NCBI GenBank assembly: GCA_029225565.1
Contig: JAQXWS010000008.1
Coordinates: 1 to 43,314 of the forward strand
Source of the DNA: Eubacteriales bacterium
GTDB taxonomy: Bacteria > Bacillota > Clostridia > Oscillospirales > Acutalibacteraceae
Direction: 5' to 3'
DNA length: 43,314 nucleotides
The notes under the pieces are model-generated. The model did no database searches. It was not told the origin of the DNA and saw only the letters and a list, made by a program, of their open reading frames with translations. The translations under genes were made by a program, and so were the position numbers. This document shows positions 7,446 through 16,422 of this stretch, in pieces; position 1 is the first letter of the stretch, and each line of letters begins with the position of its first letter.

Positions 7446-8639
7446 TCAATAATATGAATCTGTGGTATAATTCATATTTTTGTCAACATAGCGGCGCAAA
7501 GTATATCTTTTGCCCTTTTGGGATACCTTCAGTTCAACATTTGGTTTCTTAATTTGGGTACAGGTCATAATTTTGCATCTCAGCCTGTAGTCCTTTGCCG
7601 AAACTAAAATCTTGATAGGATAATCGGTATTATTTTTGAATCTGAAATTCTTGGTACCCCAGTTAATGGCGGCATCCATACCGAGAGGCACATAATCAAC
7701 CTGCTGGGAATGGGGATGTCGCTCTACAATATCAAAATTGCCCAAAAGCAATGCGTTAAACAATGTGCTGGAAACCTGACAAATACCTCCGCCCAAGGTC
7801 AATATACTCATATCCGTGCCAAAAAAGGACGGAGCCATCTTGAAGCCGTTTTCCTCAGTTCTTTCGCCAACTATACGGTCAAAGTTAAATTCCTCACCGG
7901 GCAAAAGAACGGTGCCGTTTATCTTATTTGTGGCAATTTCTATATTAGTAATTCTATTTTTGCCGCTATCGTAGTATGTGGTTGTATAGCCCACATACCG
8001 ATACTCAAAGTCGTCAGAAGAGAGTCTGCTCCAGCTACCGAAGTATTGGTTGCCATCAACATTAATGTAGGCTCTGACCTTTGTATAATATGTTTTGTCA
8101 GGTGCGGTATCCACAGTTATATAGGCGGTACTGCCTTTGGTTACATTATAGGTCTGTGTATTTTTCTTGAACTTTTTGTCGGTAGCGACCAGCACCTCGT
8201 AGCCAGAGCAATCAACGGAAGACCAGCTGATTGCCATCACCGTCTTTTCCTCATTGCGTGTTACGCTGTCAATAGCTACCTTTTTTGGATTTGCACTGAG
8301 CCTGAATTCATTGCTGATATATCCATACCTTTTCTTGCCGATAAGCTTATGGTACGGCTTTATTTTTATTGTAACAGTCTGCCCAGGCTTTAGGTTATCA
8401 ATGGTAACGGAATTGTCGTCCACCGTTTTGTAGAGTATCATATCATTGTTGTCACAAAGATACACCTCATACATGGTATGCCACAGCCTGTGCGGAGTTT
8501 TCCACTCTGCAGTTACCGAGGAGGCGGTACTGGTTTTTGGAAAAACATTTTTGATTTCCTGTTTTTTTGTACCAAAGCCAAGGATACATGCCAAAACAAT
8601 CAGCACTGCCAACAGCAATGGTATCATCTTTTTATTCAT
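7446..8639 (-). CDS. VanW-domain protein with N-terminal anchor and fibronectin-like modules (paralogue 2)
   Basis: A 397-residue member of the same group. A hydrophobic N-terminal segment (about 5-22, MIPLLLAVLIVLACILGFG) serves as signal or anchor; a Cys at 18 is not in a convincing lipobox. The Ig-like domain of the other two copies is missing, so it goes directly into two fibronectin-like segments (about 35-210), then the VanW domain (about 215-397) with NGTVLLPGEEFNFDRIVGERT and GGGICQVSSTLFNALLLGN. The C-terminal repeat TLRRYVDKNMNY is shared with paralogue 1. It lies 26 bp after paralogue 3 and 26 bp before paralogue 1 and is presumably cotranscribed with both. Confidence 0.88.
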   Translation of the reverse strand: MNKKMIPLLLAVLIVLACILGFGTKKQEIKNVFPKTSTASSVTAEWKTPHRLWHTMYEVYLCDNNDMILYKTVDDNSVTIDNLKPGQTVTIKIKPYHKLIGKKRYGYISNEFRLSANPKKVAIDSVTRNEEKTVMAISWSSVDCSGYEVLVATDKKFKKNTQTYNVTKGSTAYITVDTAPDKTYYTKVRAYINVDGNQYFGSWSRLSSDDFEYRYVGYTTTYYDSGKNRITNIEIATNKINGTVLLPGEEFNFDRIVGERTEENGFKMAPSFFGTDMSILTLGGGICQVSSTLFNALLLGNFDIVERHPHSQQVDYVPLGMDAAINWGTKNFRFKNNTDYPIKILVSAKDYRLRCKIMTCTQIKKPNVELKVSQKGKRYTLRRYVDKNMNYTTDSYY

Positions 8640-8665
8640 TCCTCGTCCTCATCACAAAGCAAGAA

Positions 8666-10333
8666 CTAATAGTACGATCTTGCTTTATAGTTCACCTTGC
8701 CGGCTACATATCTTTTCAAAGTAAAATGTTTGCCATCCTTCTCAACCTTAAGCTCCACCTCGGGGTGCTTTACATCAGCGACAGTCATAATCCTGCACTT
8801 CAGTTTGCTGTCCTTGGTAATCATTACTATCTTTACGGGATATTGGGTATTGTTGCTGAATCTAAAATTCTTGGTACCCCAATTGATTGCAGCGTCCCTG
8901 CCCAAGGGTACATAAGAAACCCTTTGGGAATGGGGATGTCGCTCCACAATACGAAGATTGCCGTAAAGCGCCGCGTTAAACAATGTGCTGGAAACCTGGC
9001 AGACACCGCCGCCGTATGTCATAGCATGACCGCTGGGCCCGGTAAATGCAGGTGCTTTTTTGAATCCTCTGTCTGCAGTACGCTTGCCAACAACAGCGTC
9101 AAAGGAAAATGTATCACCGGGATACAGCACCGTGCCGTTTATTTTCTTTGCGGCTAACTCTATGTTAGTGCATCTGCCTGATGCACTGCCGGCATAGGAG
9201 GTTGTGTAGCTGACATATTTGTATCCGTATCGGTTGGAATAGCCCCTGCTCCATTTGCCGTTGCAAATCTTCTTTTTGTTGTCATATCTCCTGAAGGCTC
9301 TGACCTTGATATAGTAAGTATTCTTTGCGTTCAGCTTAATTTTCTTGCTTGTATTGCTACTGCCGTAAACCTCGTAGGTTTTGACGCCCTCGGTTAAATC
9401 CTTGTTGGCAGCTACTTTTACTTGGTAGCCTGTACAGGATACCTTGTTCCACTTGACGGTAAAATAGCTGTTGTCGGAACTGTTGGATACGCTGATAATC
9501 TTGGCTTTACTTGGTCTGGAGCAAGTAGTATATTTGTCGCTGTAGCGGCTGTAATACTTTTTGCCGTCTATCTGCTTACACGCTTTTATGTAGAGAAAAA
9601 CATATTCCCCCGGCTTCAGGTTATCAAAAGTAAATGTATTGGTACTAACGGTCTTATAATACCTTTTGTTTTTGCCGTCCTTGTCACACAGGTATATATT
9701 ATATTTGTTGATACCGTATTTCTTTTGTGACTTCCAACTTATTTTTACAGAATCGGTAGTCTTTTTTACAGCCTTAATGTCGGTAACTTTTTTTGGATAA
9801 ACATCACATTTTACTGTGATTTGCCCCACAAAATTGCCAATACCGGCCATAACATACTTGCCTGTGCCGGCACCGATTCTTGACAAATCCTTGCTGACAA
9901 TTCTGTAATCCTTGTTGAGATATATTTTTTTGCCATTATAGGTGGCGGAGATAGCATTACTGCTGTCAACAACAGCTTTTGCAATACTGAATTTTACATT
10001 TTTATTGCTCAAACTGCGTCTTTTGACAGTAAATTCCTTGTTGACATTGTTACCGGCGTAATCGCCTATTCCCTCAACCGCTACATAAGCCGTGCCTGCA
10101 TTAACATTGTTTTTATATTTTACGGTATAATCTTGATTTTCTACCAAGGTAACGCCGTCGGCAACAATCTTTACATCCGGCTCATTAGCAGTACCGGAAT
10201 ACACATAGCTGTCACGGGAAAGTTGTATATCATCTGCAGTTATGCTGTTTTCGGCACCATAAACACTAACACCAAACAAGCAACAAACAGAAAACATCAT
10301 CAATGCCAGCGTGCTTACAAATGCCTTTTTCAT
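8666..10333 (-). CDS. Secreted VanW-domain protein with Ig-like and fibronectin-like modules (paralogue 3)
   Basis: At 555 residues it has the same architecture and length as paralogue 1: signal peptide (about 1-26, cleaved near VYGAE), MBG-type Ig-like domain with SYVYSGTANEPDVKI and NQDYTVKYKNNVNAGTA, two fibronectin-like regions, and a VanW domain (about 375-555) with NGTVLYPGDTFSFDAVVGKRT and GGGVCQVSSTLFNAAL. The start ATG at 10333 has a GGAGGTAA site and lies only 20 bp after the araD stop, so the arabinose operon probably runs into it; I found no terminator and no clear promoter in the gap. No vanA/B ligase, vanH, vanX or VanRS homologue is present. Confidence 0.88.
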   Translation of the reverse strand: MKKAFVSTLALMMFSVCCLFGVSVYGAENSITADDIQLSRDSYVYSGTANEPDVKIVADGVTLVENQDYTVKYKNNVNAGTAYVAVEGIGDYAGNNVNKEFTVKRRSLSNKNVKFSIAKAVVDSSNAISATYNGKKIYLNKDYRIVSKDLSRIGAGTGKYVMAGIGNFVGQITVKCDVYPKKVTDIKAVKKTTDSVKISWKSQKKYGINKYNIYLCDKDGKNKRYYKTVSTNTFTFDNLKPGEYVFLYIKACKQIDGKKYYSRYSDKYTTCSRPSKAKIISVSNSSDNSYFTVKWNKVSCTGYQVKVAANKDLTEGVKTYEVYGSSNTSKKIKLNAKNTYYIKVRAFRRYDNKKKICNGKWSRGYSNRYGYKYVSYTTSYAGSASGRCTNIELAAKKINGTVLYPGDTFSFDAVVGKRTADRGFKKAPAFTGPSGHAMTYGGGVCQVSSTLFNAALYGNLRIVERHPHSQRVSYVPLGRDAAINWGTKNFRFSNNTQYPVKIVMITKDSKLKCRIMTVADVKHPEVELKVEKDGKHFTLKRYVAGKVNYKARSYY

Positions 10334-10352
10334 ATATTATATTACCTCCAAA

Positions 10353-11057
10353 TTATTGGCCGTAGTAGGCGTTTTTGCCGTGCTTACGCAAATAGTGCTT
10401 GCCCAGAAGGTATTGCTCGATTCCGATATTAGAATTCTCTGATAAGGAGGCTACTGCCTCTGTGCGGTGAGCCATCTTGGCAACCTCTTCCAGTATAAGG
10501 GCATTTTCTACAGCCTTGAAAGGGTCCTTGCCCCAGGTGAACGGGCCGTGTCTATGTATCAGCACCGCCGGAATCTCGTCGGGAGATATGCCCCTCTTGG
10601 CAAATTCCTCAACGATAACTCTGCCTGTATTCAACTCGTACTCGGTGTTTACCTCATCCTCGGTGAGTCCCCGCGTACAAGGTATGCCGCCAAAGGCAAA
10701 GTCGGCGTGGGTTGTACCGTAGGCGGGAATATCGACACCCGCTTGCGCCCATGCGCAAGCCCAAGAGGAATGAGTATGTACTACGCCGCCGATATTATCA
10801 AATTTTCTGTACAATTCGAGATGTGTCGGTGTGTCGGAGGACGGGTTAAGCTTGCCGTCAACCTTGTTGCCCTGCAAGTCCATAACCACCATATCATCGG
10901 CAGTCATAGCGGAGTAAGGAACGCCCGACGGTTTGATTACCACAAGACCCTTCTCTCTGTCTATTGCCGACACATTGCCCCAGGTCAACACGACCAGGCC
11001 ATACTCTACCAGCTGCAGATTGGCACGGAATACCTGCTCCTTAAGTTCCTCTAACAT
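10353..11057 (-). CDS. araD: L-ribulose-5-phosphate 4-epimerase
   Basis: Converts L-ribulose-5-phosphate to D-xylulose-5-phosphate, the last step of arabinose breakdown, in the cytosol. A class II aldolase-fold enzyme of 234 residues. Visible are [12 protein letters not shown], the KPSGVPY substrate loop, [12 protein letters not shown], the zinc-binding HTHSS (H-x-H) and the C-terminal zinc histidine region [11 protein letters not shown]. The ATG at 11057 has a GAGGT site and lies 7 bp after the araA stop. It is the third gene of araBAD, with VanW paralogue 3 starting 20 bp downstream. Confidence 0.95.
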   Translation of the reverse strand: MLEELKEQVFRANLQLVEYGLVVLTWGNVSAIDREKGLVVIKPSGVPYSAMTADDMVVMDLQGNKVDGKLNPSSDTPTHLELYRKFDNIGGVVHTHSSWACAWAQAGVDIPAYGTTHADFAFGGIPCTRGLTEDEVNTEYELNTGRVIVEEFAKRGISPDEIPAVLIHRHGPFTWGKDPFKAVENALILEEVAKMAHRTEAVASLSENSNIGIEQYLLGKHYLRKHGKNAYYGQ

Positions 11058-11064
11058 ATTTACC

Positions 11065-12537
11065 TCACATTCCTAATTTGTATGCAATGTCGTTGTAGAA
11101 TAATTCTTTTCTGAATTGATTAATCTCAGTATCCTTGTTAATATGTATGAACTCGATACCCATAATTTCTGCAAAATCGCGCATATGCTCTGCCGTCAGG
11201 GAATAGGACAATACAGAATGGTGAGCACCGCCGGCATAAATCCATGCCTCTGCAGAGGTTTGCAGACAAGGCAGCGGCTTCCACAAAACGCCGGCAACAG
11301 GCAGTTTGGGCATATCGTTAACCTGCTCCTTACATTCTACATCGTTAACTATCATACGCAGTCTGTCGCCCATATCCACCAGAGTAACCACGATAGCGTC
11401 ACCGGTTTGCGCCTTGAATACAAGGCGTGCAGGGTCCTCTCTATCTCCGATACCCAGGGGATGCACCTGAATCTTAGGCTTAGTAGCAGAAATGGTAGGA
11501 CAAACCTCCAGCATGTGGGAGCCCAGTAGCATCTCGTTACCCGGTTCAAAATGATATGTGTAGTACTCCATAAATGCAGTACCGCCGGTCATACCCTCGG
11601 CCATCTGCTTCATTACCCTGGTCATAGCGGCAACCTTCCAGTCGCCCTCGGCACCGAAGCCGTAGCCCTGACGCATAAGGTCCTGTGATGCAAGACCGGG
11701 AAGCTGCTTAAGCTGCTGCAAATCCTCAAAATTGGTATGGAATGCACCGAAGCCCTCTTTTTCAAGGAATTTTTTGATGGCAACCTCTTCTCTCGCCTGA
11801 TACCTAACAGCCTCAATATTGTCGGTATCCATATCATAAAGACTGTTATATTCATCCATCTGGGCATCAATCTCAGCCTCGGTAACGGCATCGACCATAC
11901 GGATAATATCGCCTACGCCATAGTGGTCAACCTGCCATCCCAGCTTGATTTGTGCCTCAATCTTGTCGCCGTCGGTAACGGCAACATTGCGCATATTGTC
12001 GGATATACGAAGTACACGGAGCTTTCGTGATTCGCAGGCGCCGACTGCCGCACGCATCCAAATGCCCATCTTGTTTTGGAAGTTTTCGTCCTGCCAATAA
12101 CCGGCAATCACCTTTTGCTTTGCTCTCATTCTTGCCAAAATATATCCGTGTTCTCTATCGCCGTGGGCAGACTGATTAAGGTTCATAAAGTCCATATCAA
12201 TATCGCCCCAGGGTATGTCACGATTGTACTGTGTATTCACATGGAGCAAGGGTTTCTTGAGTGAATCAAAGCCTGCAATCCACATCTTGGATGGGGAAAA
12301 TGTGTGCATCCAGGTAATAACACCGGCACAGGTGGGGTCGTTATTAGCCGCCTGCATAACATCAAGTATTTCTTTAGAGGTCTTAACGCAAGGCTTGGCA
12401 ATAACAGTACAAGGGAGTTTTTCGCTCCAGGCTGCAGCCATATCCCTGCTGTGGGAATCAATGGTATCAAATATCTCTTCTCCGTAAAGGAACTGAGTAC
12501 CTACAATAAACCAAAAATTATAATCCTTAATTGCCAT
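11065..12537 (-). CDS. araA: L-arabinose isomerase
   Basis: Interconverts L-arabinose and L-ribulose with a divalent metal such as Mn2+. At 490 residues it is full length. The N-terminus [14 protein letters not shown], the [20 protein letters not shown] block and the metal-site region [29 protein letters not shown] are characteristic and hold catalytic Glu and His residues; the last metal His lies in [10 protein letters not shown]. The ATG at 12537 is preceded by AGGAGGT, which overlaps the araB stop region 9 bp upstream. Middle gene of araB-araA-araD. Confidence 0.97.
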   Translation of the reverse strand: MAIKDYNFWFIVGTQFLYGEEIFDTIDSHSRDMAAAWSEKLPCTVIAKPCVKTSKEILDVMQAANNDPTCAGVITWMHTFSPSKMWIAGFDSLKKPLLHVNTQYNRDIPWGDIDMDFMNLNQSAHGDREHGYILARMRAKQKVIAGYWQDENFQNKMGIWMRAAVGACESRKLRVLRISDNMRNVAVTDGDKIEAQIKLGWQVDHYGVGDIIRMVDAVTEAEIDAQMDEYNSLYDMDTDNIEAVRYQAREEVAIKKFLEKEGFGAFHTNFEDLQQLKQLPGLASQDLMRQGYGFGAEGDWKVAAMTRVMKQMAEGMTGGTAFMEYYTYHFEPGNEMLLGSHMLEVCPTISATKPKIQVHPLGIGDREDPARLVFKAQTGDAIVVTLVDMGDRLRMIVNDVECKEQVNDMPKLPVAGVLWKPLPCLQTSAEAWIYAGGAHHSVLSYSLTAEHMRDFAEIMGIEFIHINKDTEINQFRKELFYNDIAYKLGM

Positions 12538-12546
12538 ATTGACCTC

Positions 12547-14124
12547 CTAAATGCATTTGCCGGCTACACGCTGAACATCGAGGGCAGCCTTGTATTTTGC
12601 TAAATATTCCTCGAATCCCCTGCTGTCGTCGGGGTCGGGATTGATGGTAGTTTTTTTGCAATCGGCGAACACCTTACTGTCCAGATATTCGTCCAGAGTC
12701 ATATCTCCGCCGTCGATGGCATATCGCGCCAGAATTGCAGAGCCCCAGGCACCGCCCTCTCCTGCAGTTGTCATAACAGACACAGGAGTTTTCATGGCTC
12801 CGGCCATAAGCCTTTGGCCTACAACAGGAGTCTTAAACAAGCCTCCGTGACCCATAAGACGCTCGATAGTGACATTCTCTTTTTCCAATATCTCCATACC
12901 GATGCAGAGAGTAGCCATAGCAGAATAAATCTGGCTGCGCATAAAGTTGGGTAAATCAAAGGTTGCGCCCTGAGCTCTGACGAACATCGGCCTGCCGTCA
13001 TCAACATGGGATACCGGCTCACCGGAGAAGTAGTTGAAGTTAATCAATCCGCCGCAATCCCCGTCGCCGTCAAGGGCTGATTGGTAGAGCAAATCGTACA
13101 ACTGGGGTTTTGAAATATCCGAACCTGCTTTTTGTAATAATTGGCTGAACAATCTAACCCAGTAATCAAGGTCGGTGCAGCAGTTATTACAATGCACCAT
13201 TGCCACCGGCTTGCCGGTAGGGGTGGTAACAATATCAATCTCCTCGTGTACTCCGGACAACTGTTTTTCCAGCACTATCATGGAAAAAATGGATGTACCT
13301 GCGCTGACATTGCCTGTTTTGGGGGCTATGCTGTTGGTTGCCGTCATACCGGTACCTGCATCACCCTCCGGCGGACAAAGAACAGCGCCGGGCTTAAGCT
13401 TTCCGGTAGGGTCAAGAATTTTTGCACCATATTCGGTAAGAGTGCCTGCGTTCTCTCCCGCTGTGAGAACTCTCGGCAATATGTCCTTAATGCTCCAGTC
13501 ATACCTCTTTACTTCATCAAGGTCTGCAAATGCGGTGAGCATTGCTTTGTTATAATCATTTGTATCGCTGTCAATGGGGAACATTCCGGAAGCCTCGCCC
13601 ACGCCCAGTACCTTGTTGCCGGTTAACTGCCAGTGAATGTATCCTGCCAATGTGGTAATATAAGCGATATTTACTACATGGCTCTCGCCGTTGAGTATAG
13701 CCTGGTAAAGGTGGGCAATACTCCAACGCTGAGGAATGTTAAAGCCAAACAGCTCTGTCAGCTTTGCGGCAGCCTCGCCTGTAATTGTGTTACGCCAAGT
13801 CCTAAAGGGACATAGCAGATTATCATTTTTGTCGAATGGGAGGTAGCCGTGCATCATACCGGAAAAGCCTATGCTTGCCAACTCCGTAATGGCACTGCCA
13901 AACTTGGCTACGCAGTCCTCGTTAAGTGAGGCGTACGCCGATTGCAGTCCGACCATGGCATCCTCCATACTGTATGTCCAAATGCCGTCCTCAAGCTGAT
14001 TTTCCCAAGTGTAATCGCCGGATGCGATTGGATTGCAATCGCAATCTACCAGTACAGCCTTGATTCTGGTAGAGCCAAACTCAATTCCCAGGGATTCCCT
14101 GCCTGATAAAGAAAAATTTGCCAT
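12547..14124 (-). CDS. araB: L-ribulokinase (FGGY-family sugar kinase)
   Basis: Phosphorylates L-ribulose to L-ribulose-5-phosphate using ATP. FGGY signatures are the first phosphate loop GIEFGSTRIKAVLVDCD, SIGFSGMMHGYLPFD, the catalytic-Asp region CPPEGDAGTGMTATN, SAGTSIFSMIV, and the adenosine-binding HGGLFKTPVVGQRL and GEGGAWGSAIL. The ATG at 14124 (525 residues) is chosen because AGGTGAT precedes it; the longer TTG-initiated frame to 14151 lacks a site. Sequence alone could fit another FGGY sugar kinase, but position before araA and araD decides for ribulokinase. First gene of the leftward operon; no AraR or AraC regulator lies in the window. Confidence 0.9.
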   Translation of the reverse strand: MANFSLSGRESLGIEFGSTRIKAVLVDCDCNPIASGDYTWENQLEDGIWTYSMEDAMVGLQSAYASLNEDCVAKFGSAITELASIGFSGMMHGYLPFDKNDNLLCPFRTWRNTITGEAAAKLTELFGFNIPQRWSIAHLYQAILNGESHVVNIAYITTLAGYIHWQLTGNKVLGVGEASGMFPIDSDTNDYNKAMLTAFADLDEVKRYDWSIKDILPRVLTAGENAGTLTEYGAKILDPTGKLKPGAVLCPPEGDAGTGMTATNSIAPKTGNVSAGTSIFSMIVLEKQLSGVHEEIDIVTTPTGKPVAMVHCNNCCTDLDYWVRLFSQLLQKAGSDISKPQLYDLLYQSALDGDGDCGGLINFNYFSGEPVSHVDDGRPMFVRAQGATFDLPNFMRSQIYSAMATLCIGMEILEKENVTIERLMGHGGLFKTPVVGQRLMAGAMKTPVSVMTTAGEGGAWGSAILARYAIDGGDMTLDEYLDSKVFADCKKTTINPDPDDSRGFEEYLAKYKAALDVQRVAGKCI

Positions 14125-14152
14125 AATATCACCTATAATTATTCTCGGCAAA

Positions 14153-14181
14153 ATTTTACCATACTATAATATATATTACAA
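14153..14181 (-). promoter_or_regulatory. Promoter of the ara-vanW operon
   Basis: On the minus strand TTGTAA (14176-14181), 17-bp spacer ending in TGG (extended -10), TAAAAT (14153-14158). The surrounding AT-rich sequence (about 14160-14194) is an imperfect dyad with ATACT/AGTAT ends, a possible operator. Confidence 0.6.
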
Positions 14182-14216
14182 TATTATAAGTATTACAGAA
14201 CGGTTAAAATTTAGAG

Positions 14217-14744
14217 TCACTTTAGTAACCTTTCAAATATGTGACGGTATTTTCGGTTATATACGATAACAACTATATCGAACATCTTGTCATACAAAAC
14301 CAAAACAACATTAGCCAACGCCAACAGAATTGCCCAGCTCCACTTGCCCATAAAATTGTCGAAAGGAATACCGAAAACATACACCAATACAAGCTGTGAC
14401 GCCACCATGGCGATATTGAAAATAACAAATTTTGTACCCAATTTCAGCACCCGGCTTTTGATGCCGTCAAGGGCGTCCTTTATCAGCGGATAATAGCCGA
14501 AAAAGAATGAATACAGCAATGCAGGCTCCTTGTCGGGGAGCAAAATCAACGACAGCACACAAGTGGCAAAGAACACATACAAGCCACTCTTTTTGCCGGC
14601 TGAGGCTGAAAGAATAATAATCAGCAAACCTGCCACTATGGGCATAACATAGCTGAAAATCCATACCACCGAGCCAAGAAACATAGCAACTACCGACAAC
14701 CCGGTAATAATTCCGGACATTGCAATTACCAATGATTTTTTCAT
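14217..14744 (-). CDS. Small polytopic membrane protein, ECF S-component-like, unknown function
   Basis: A 175-residue hydrophobic protein with about five membrane segments (roughly residues 4-24, 28-45, 51-68, 100-120 and 132-150). The motif LPDKEPALLYSFFFGYYPLIKD in the middle, with charged residues in a short loop, is a feature I associate with an uncharacterised Clostridia family that resembles the substrate-binding S components of ECF transporters. I cannot name a substrate. The start at 14744 (MKKSLVIAM) is favoured over 14750 and 14753 because AGGTG lies six bases before it. It ends 92 bp before araB and is divergent from the lipoprotein gene. Confidence 0.65.
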   Translation of the reverse strand: MKKSLVIAMSGIITGLSVVAMFLGSVVWIFSYVMPIVAGLLIIILSASAGKKSGLYVFFATCVLSLILLPDKEPALLYSFFFGYYPLIKDALDGIKSRVLKLGTKFVIFNIAMVASQLVLVYVFGIPFDNFMGKWSWAILLALANVVLVLYDKMFDIVVIVYNRKYRHIFERLLK

Positions 14745-14807
14745 ATTCATCACCTGATTTTAACATATGAACTAATTTTGAATTTTAATTAATTTACTAC
14801 TTTTCTA

Positions 14808-14836
14808 TTTACTTTTTCTAAAGATAATTATATAAT
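14808..14836 (+). promoter_or_regulatory. Promoter of the Thr-rich lipoprotein gene
   Basis: TTTACT (14808-14813), exactly 17 bp, consensus TATAAT (14831-14836). It lies 31 bp before the TTG start. Confidence 0.75.
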
Positions 14837-14867
14837 CTCTTTATAAAGTTGTAAAGAGGTGTTTAGT

Positions 14868-15926
14868 TTGAAAAAAAGCACAGCTCTGATTCTAGCGTGC
14901 ATTGTTGCGATTACCGGATTATTCGCAGCTTGCAACGGAAAGAACACAGACGACAATACTCAAGGCGAGAGTCAATCCTCCTCGATTCAAACCACACAGG
15001 GTGACGAGTACATACTCGCTGATGAGCCTGTAACAGACAAGGACGGTAATGCTGTTACAGATAAAAACGGAAATCAGGTTACCACAGTTGCCCAATATAG
15101 AGTCGAAACCGACAAAAAAGGCAACAAGATACAGGTTTTGGTTGACGAGGATGGCAAGGATGTGACTAACAAAAACGGCGACCCTGTAACCAGAACCACC
15201 GCAAATTCTACCACAAGAATTGTCACCGTTACCGACGAAAACGGCAAAACAAAAACATCGGTTGTGGGCACAACAAAAACAACTACCTCGGAGTTTACAA
15301 CCTCCACTACAAAAAAGCCCACATCGGCAATCACCGGAGGCAGCACCACATCTCCCGATGTAACCACCCTGCAGCCCAAGGAAGACCTGGTACCGAAAAC
15401 CAGCGCAAAAGGAAAAGAAGTATCCTTTTCTGCAAAGGACCAGCAAACTGTACAGAATATGCTGGAGGTGCCCGCACTATACAATGCAAATTACGAGAAC
15501 TCTGACGGAGTTCCGATAAATATCGCGGCACATGCTGCAATCTGGATGGCACAAAGAGAGGGTCTGAACACAACCACCTACGCATCCGGAACTATCGTAC
15601 TGGACTTATTCAAATTCTTCGGCCAGACAGTAGTTAACTTCAAAACCCTGTGTAACGAAAAGAAAGATAAGAACTGCGACATTAAGTACAACAGCAACAA
15701 CGACTCATTTACCATAAGAAGAGGAGAGTCCTCAACCCATAAAGTAAAAATCACCAATATACAATCTCTTGGCAACAATAATTACTACAAAATTATCGGC
15801 AAAGTTACCGACCCCGACGGAAAAAAGATGGCAAACGGAACAACAAAGGTTACCGCTGTTATCCAAAAGAACAAGCTGGATTCATCACTGGGATTCAGCC
15901 TAAAAGCCATCAAGTGGACAAAGTAA
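14868..15926 (+). CDS. Surface lipoprotein with Thr-rich linker, unknown function
   Basis: A 352-residue predicted lipoprotein. The signal peptide ends in the lipobox LFAAC, with Cys22 as the lipidation site. Next come short imperfect repeats of the type D-K-x-G-N-x-V-T (about residues 50-105), then a linker very rich in Thr and Ser (about 105-170), then a C-terminal domain (about 180-352) with a predicted alpha/beta character that I do not recognise. The start is taken as the TTG at 14868 because AGAGGTG precedes it by six bases; a GTG at 14859 overlaps that site. It is a single gene with its own promoter and terminator. Repeats plus linker suggest display across the cell wall. Confidence 0.75.
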   Translation: MKKSTALILACIVAITGLFAACNGKNTDDNTQGESQSSSIQTTQGDEYILADEPVTDKDGNAVTDKNGNQVTTVAQYRVETDKKGNKIQVLVDEDGKDVTNKNGDPVTRTTANSTTRIVTVTDENGKTKTSVVGTTKTTTSEFTTSTTKKPTSAITGGSTTSPDVTTLQPKEDLVPKTSAKGKEVSFSAKDQQTVQNMLEVPALYNANYENSDGVPINIAAHAAIWMAQREGLNTTTYASGTIVLDLFKFFGQTVVNFKTLCNEKKDKNCDIKYNSNNDSFTIRRGESSTHKVKITNIQSLGNNNYYKIIGKVTDPDGKKMANGTTKVTAVIQKNKLDSSLGFSLKAIKWTK

Positions 15927-15927
15927 T

Positions 15928-15974
15928 AAAAAAAGATAACACCCATCGCTGATGCAATGGGTGTTATCTTTTTT
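15928..15974. terminator. Bidirectional terminator between the lipoprotein gene and rpiB
   Basis: A long stem of about 18 bp (15928-15946 with 15957-15974, AAAAAAGATAACACCCAT and its complement) with a roughly 10-base loop. It ends in T6 on the plus strand and in T7 on the minus strand, and overlaps the rpiB stop codon. Confidence 0.9.
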
Positions 15975-16422
15975 AATACAATTTTTCTCCGTTTTCGATA
16001 GCCATAACCTGATCCACTCTGGTTTGGTGCCTGCCGCCCTCAAATTCAGTATTAAGAAAAACATCAACCAGCTCTATGGCAAGGCCGGCTCCGATAACTC
16101 TGTCACCAAGACAAAGGCAGTTGGCGTCGTTATGGGCTCTGGTGTACTTTGCGCTGAAATAATCGCTGCAAGCACAGGCTCTAATACCCTTTACCTTGTT
16201 TGCCGCCATTGATATGCCAATACCTGTACCGCAGCAAAGAACAGCCTTTTCTGCCTCGCCGGAAATCACCTTGTCACAAGCCTTTTGGGCAGATATTGCA
16301 TAATCAAAACGCTCAGGGGTATAGCATCCTACATCAATATAGTCGATACCCTGTTCCTCAAAATGCTTTCTAATCTCTTCCTTTAAAGGAAAACCTGCAT
16401 GGTCTGAACCGATAACTATCAT
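15973..16422 (-). CDS. rpiB: Ribose-5-phosphate isomerase B
   Basis: Interconverts ribose-5-phosphate and ribulose-5-phosphate in the pentose phosphate pathway. The 149-residue protein begins MIVIGSDHAGFPLKE, contains the catalytic Cys motif CCGTGIGISMAANK (about residues 63-76), and has the conserved RAHNDANCLCLGDRVIG and the GGRHQTRVDQ region. Proteins annotated LacA/B are related, but no galactose-6-phosphate pathway genes occur here. The ATG overlaps the tsaB stop by 4 bp (ATGA) and has an AAGGAG site. Last gene of the fhs-tsaE-tsaB-rpiB operon; the product links to the arabinose pathway through the pentose pool. Confidence 0.95.
   Translation of the reverse strand: MIVIGSDHAGFPLKEEIRKHFEEQGIDYIDVGCYTPERFDYAISAQKACDKVISGEAEKAVLCCGTGIGISMAANKVKGIRACACSDYFSAKYTRAHNDANCLCLGDRVIGAGLAIELVDVFLNTEFEGGRHQTRVDQVMAIENGEKLY

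Noticed and set aside
5752-10333. Vancomycin-resistance locus
   Set aside because: Only the VanW domain is present; no D-Ala-D-Lac ligase, VanH, VanX, VanY or VanRS. VanW domains are common in Clostridia surface proteins.
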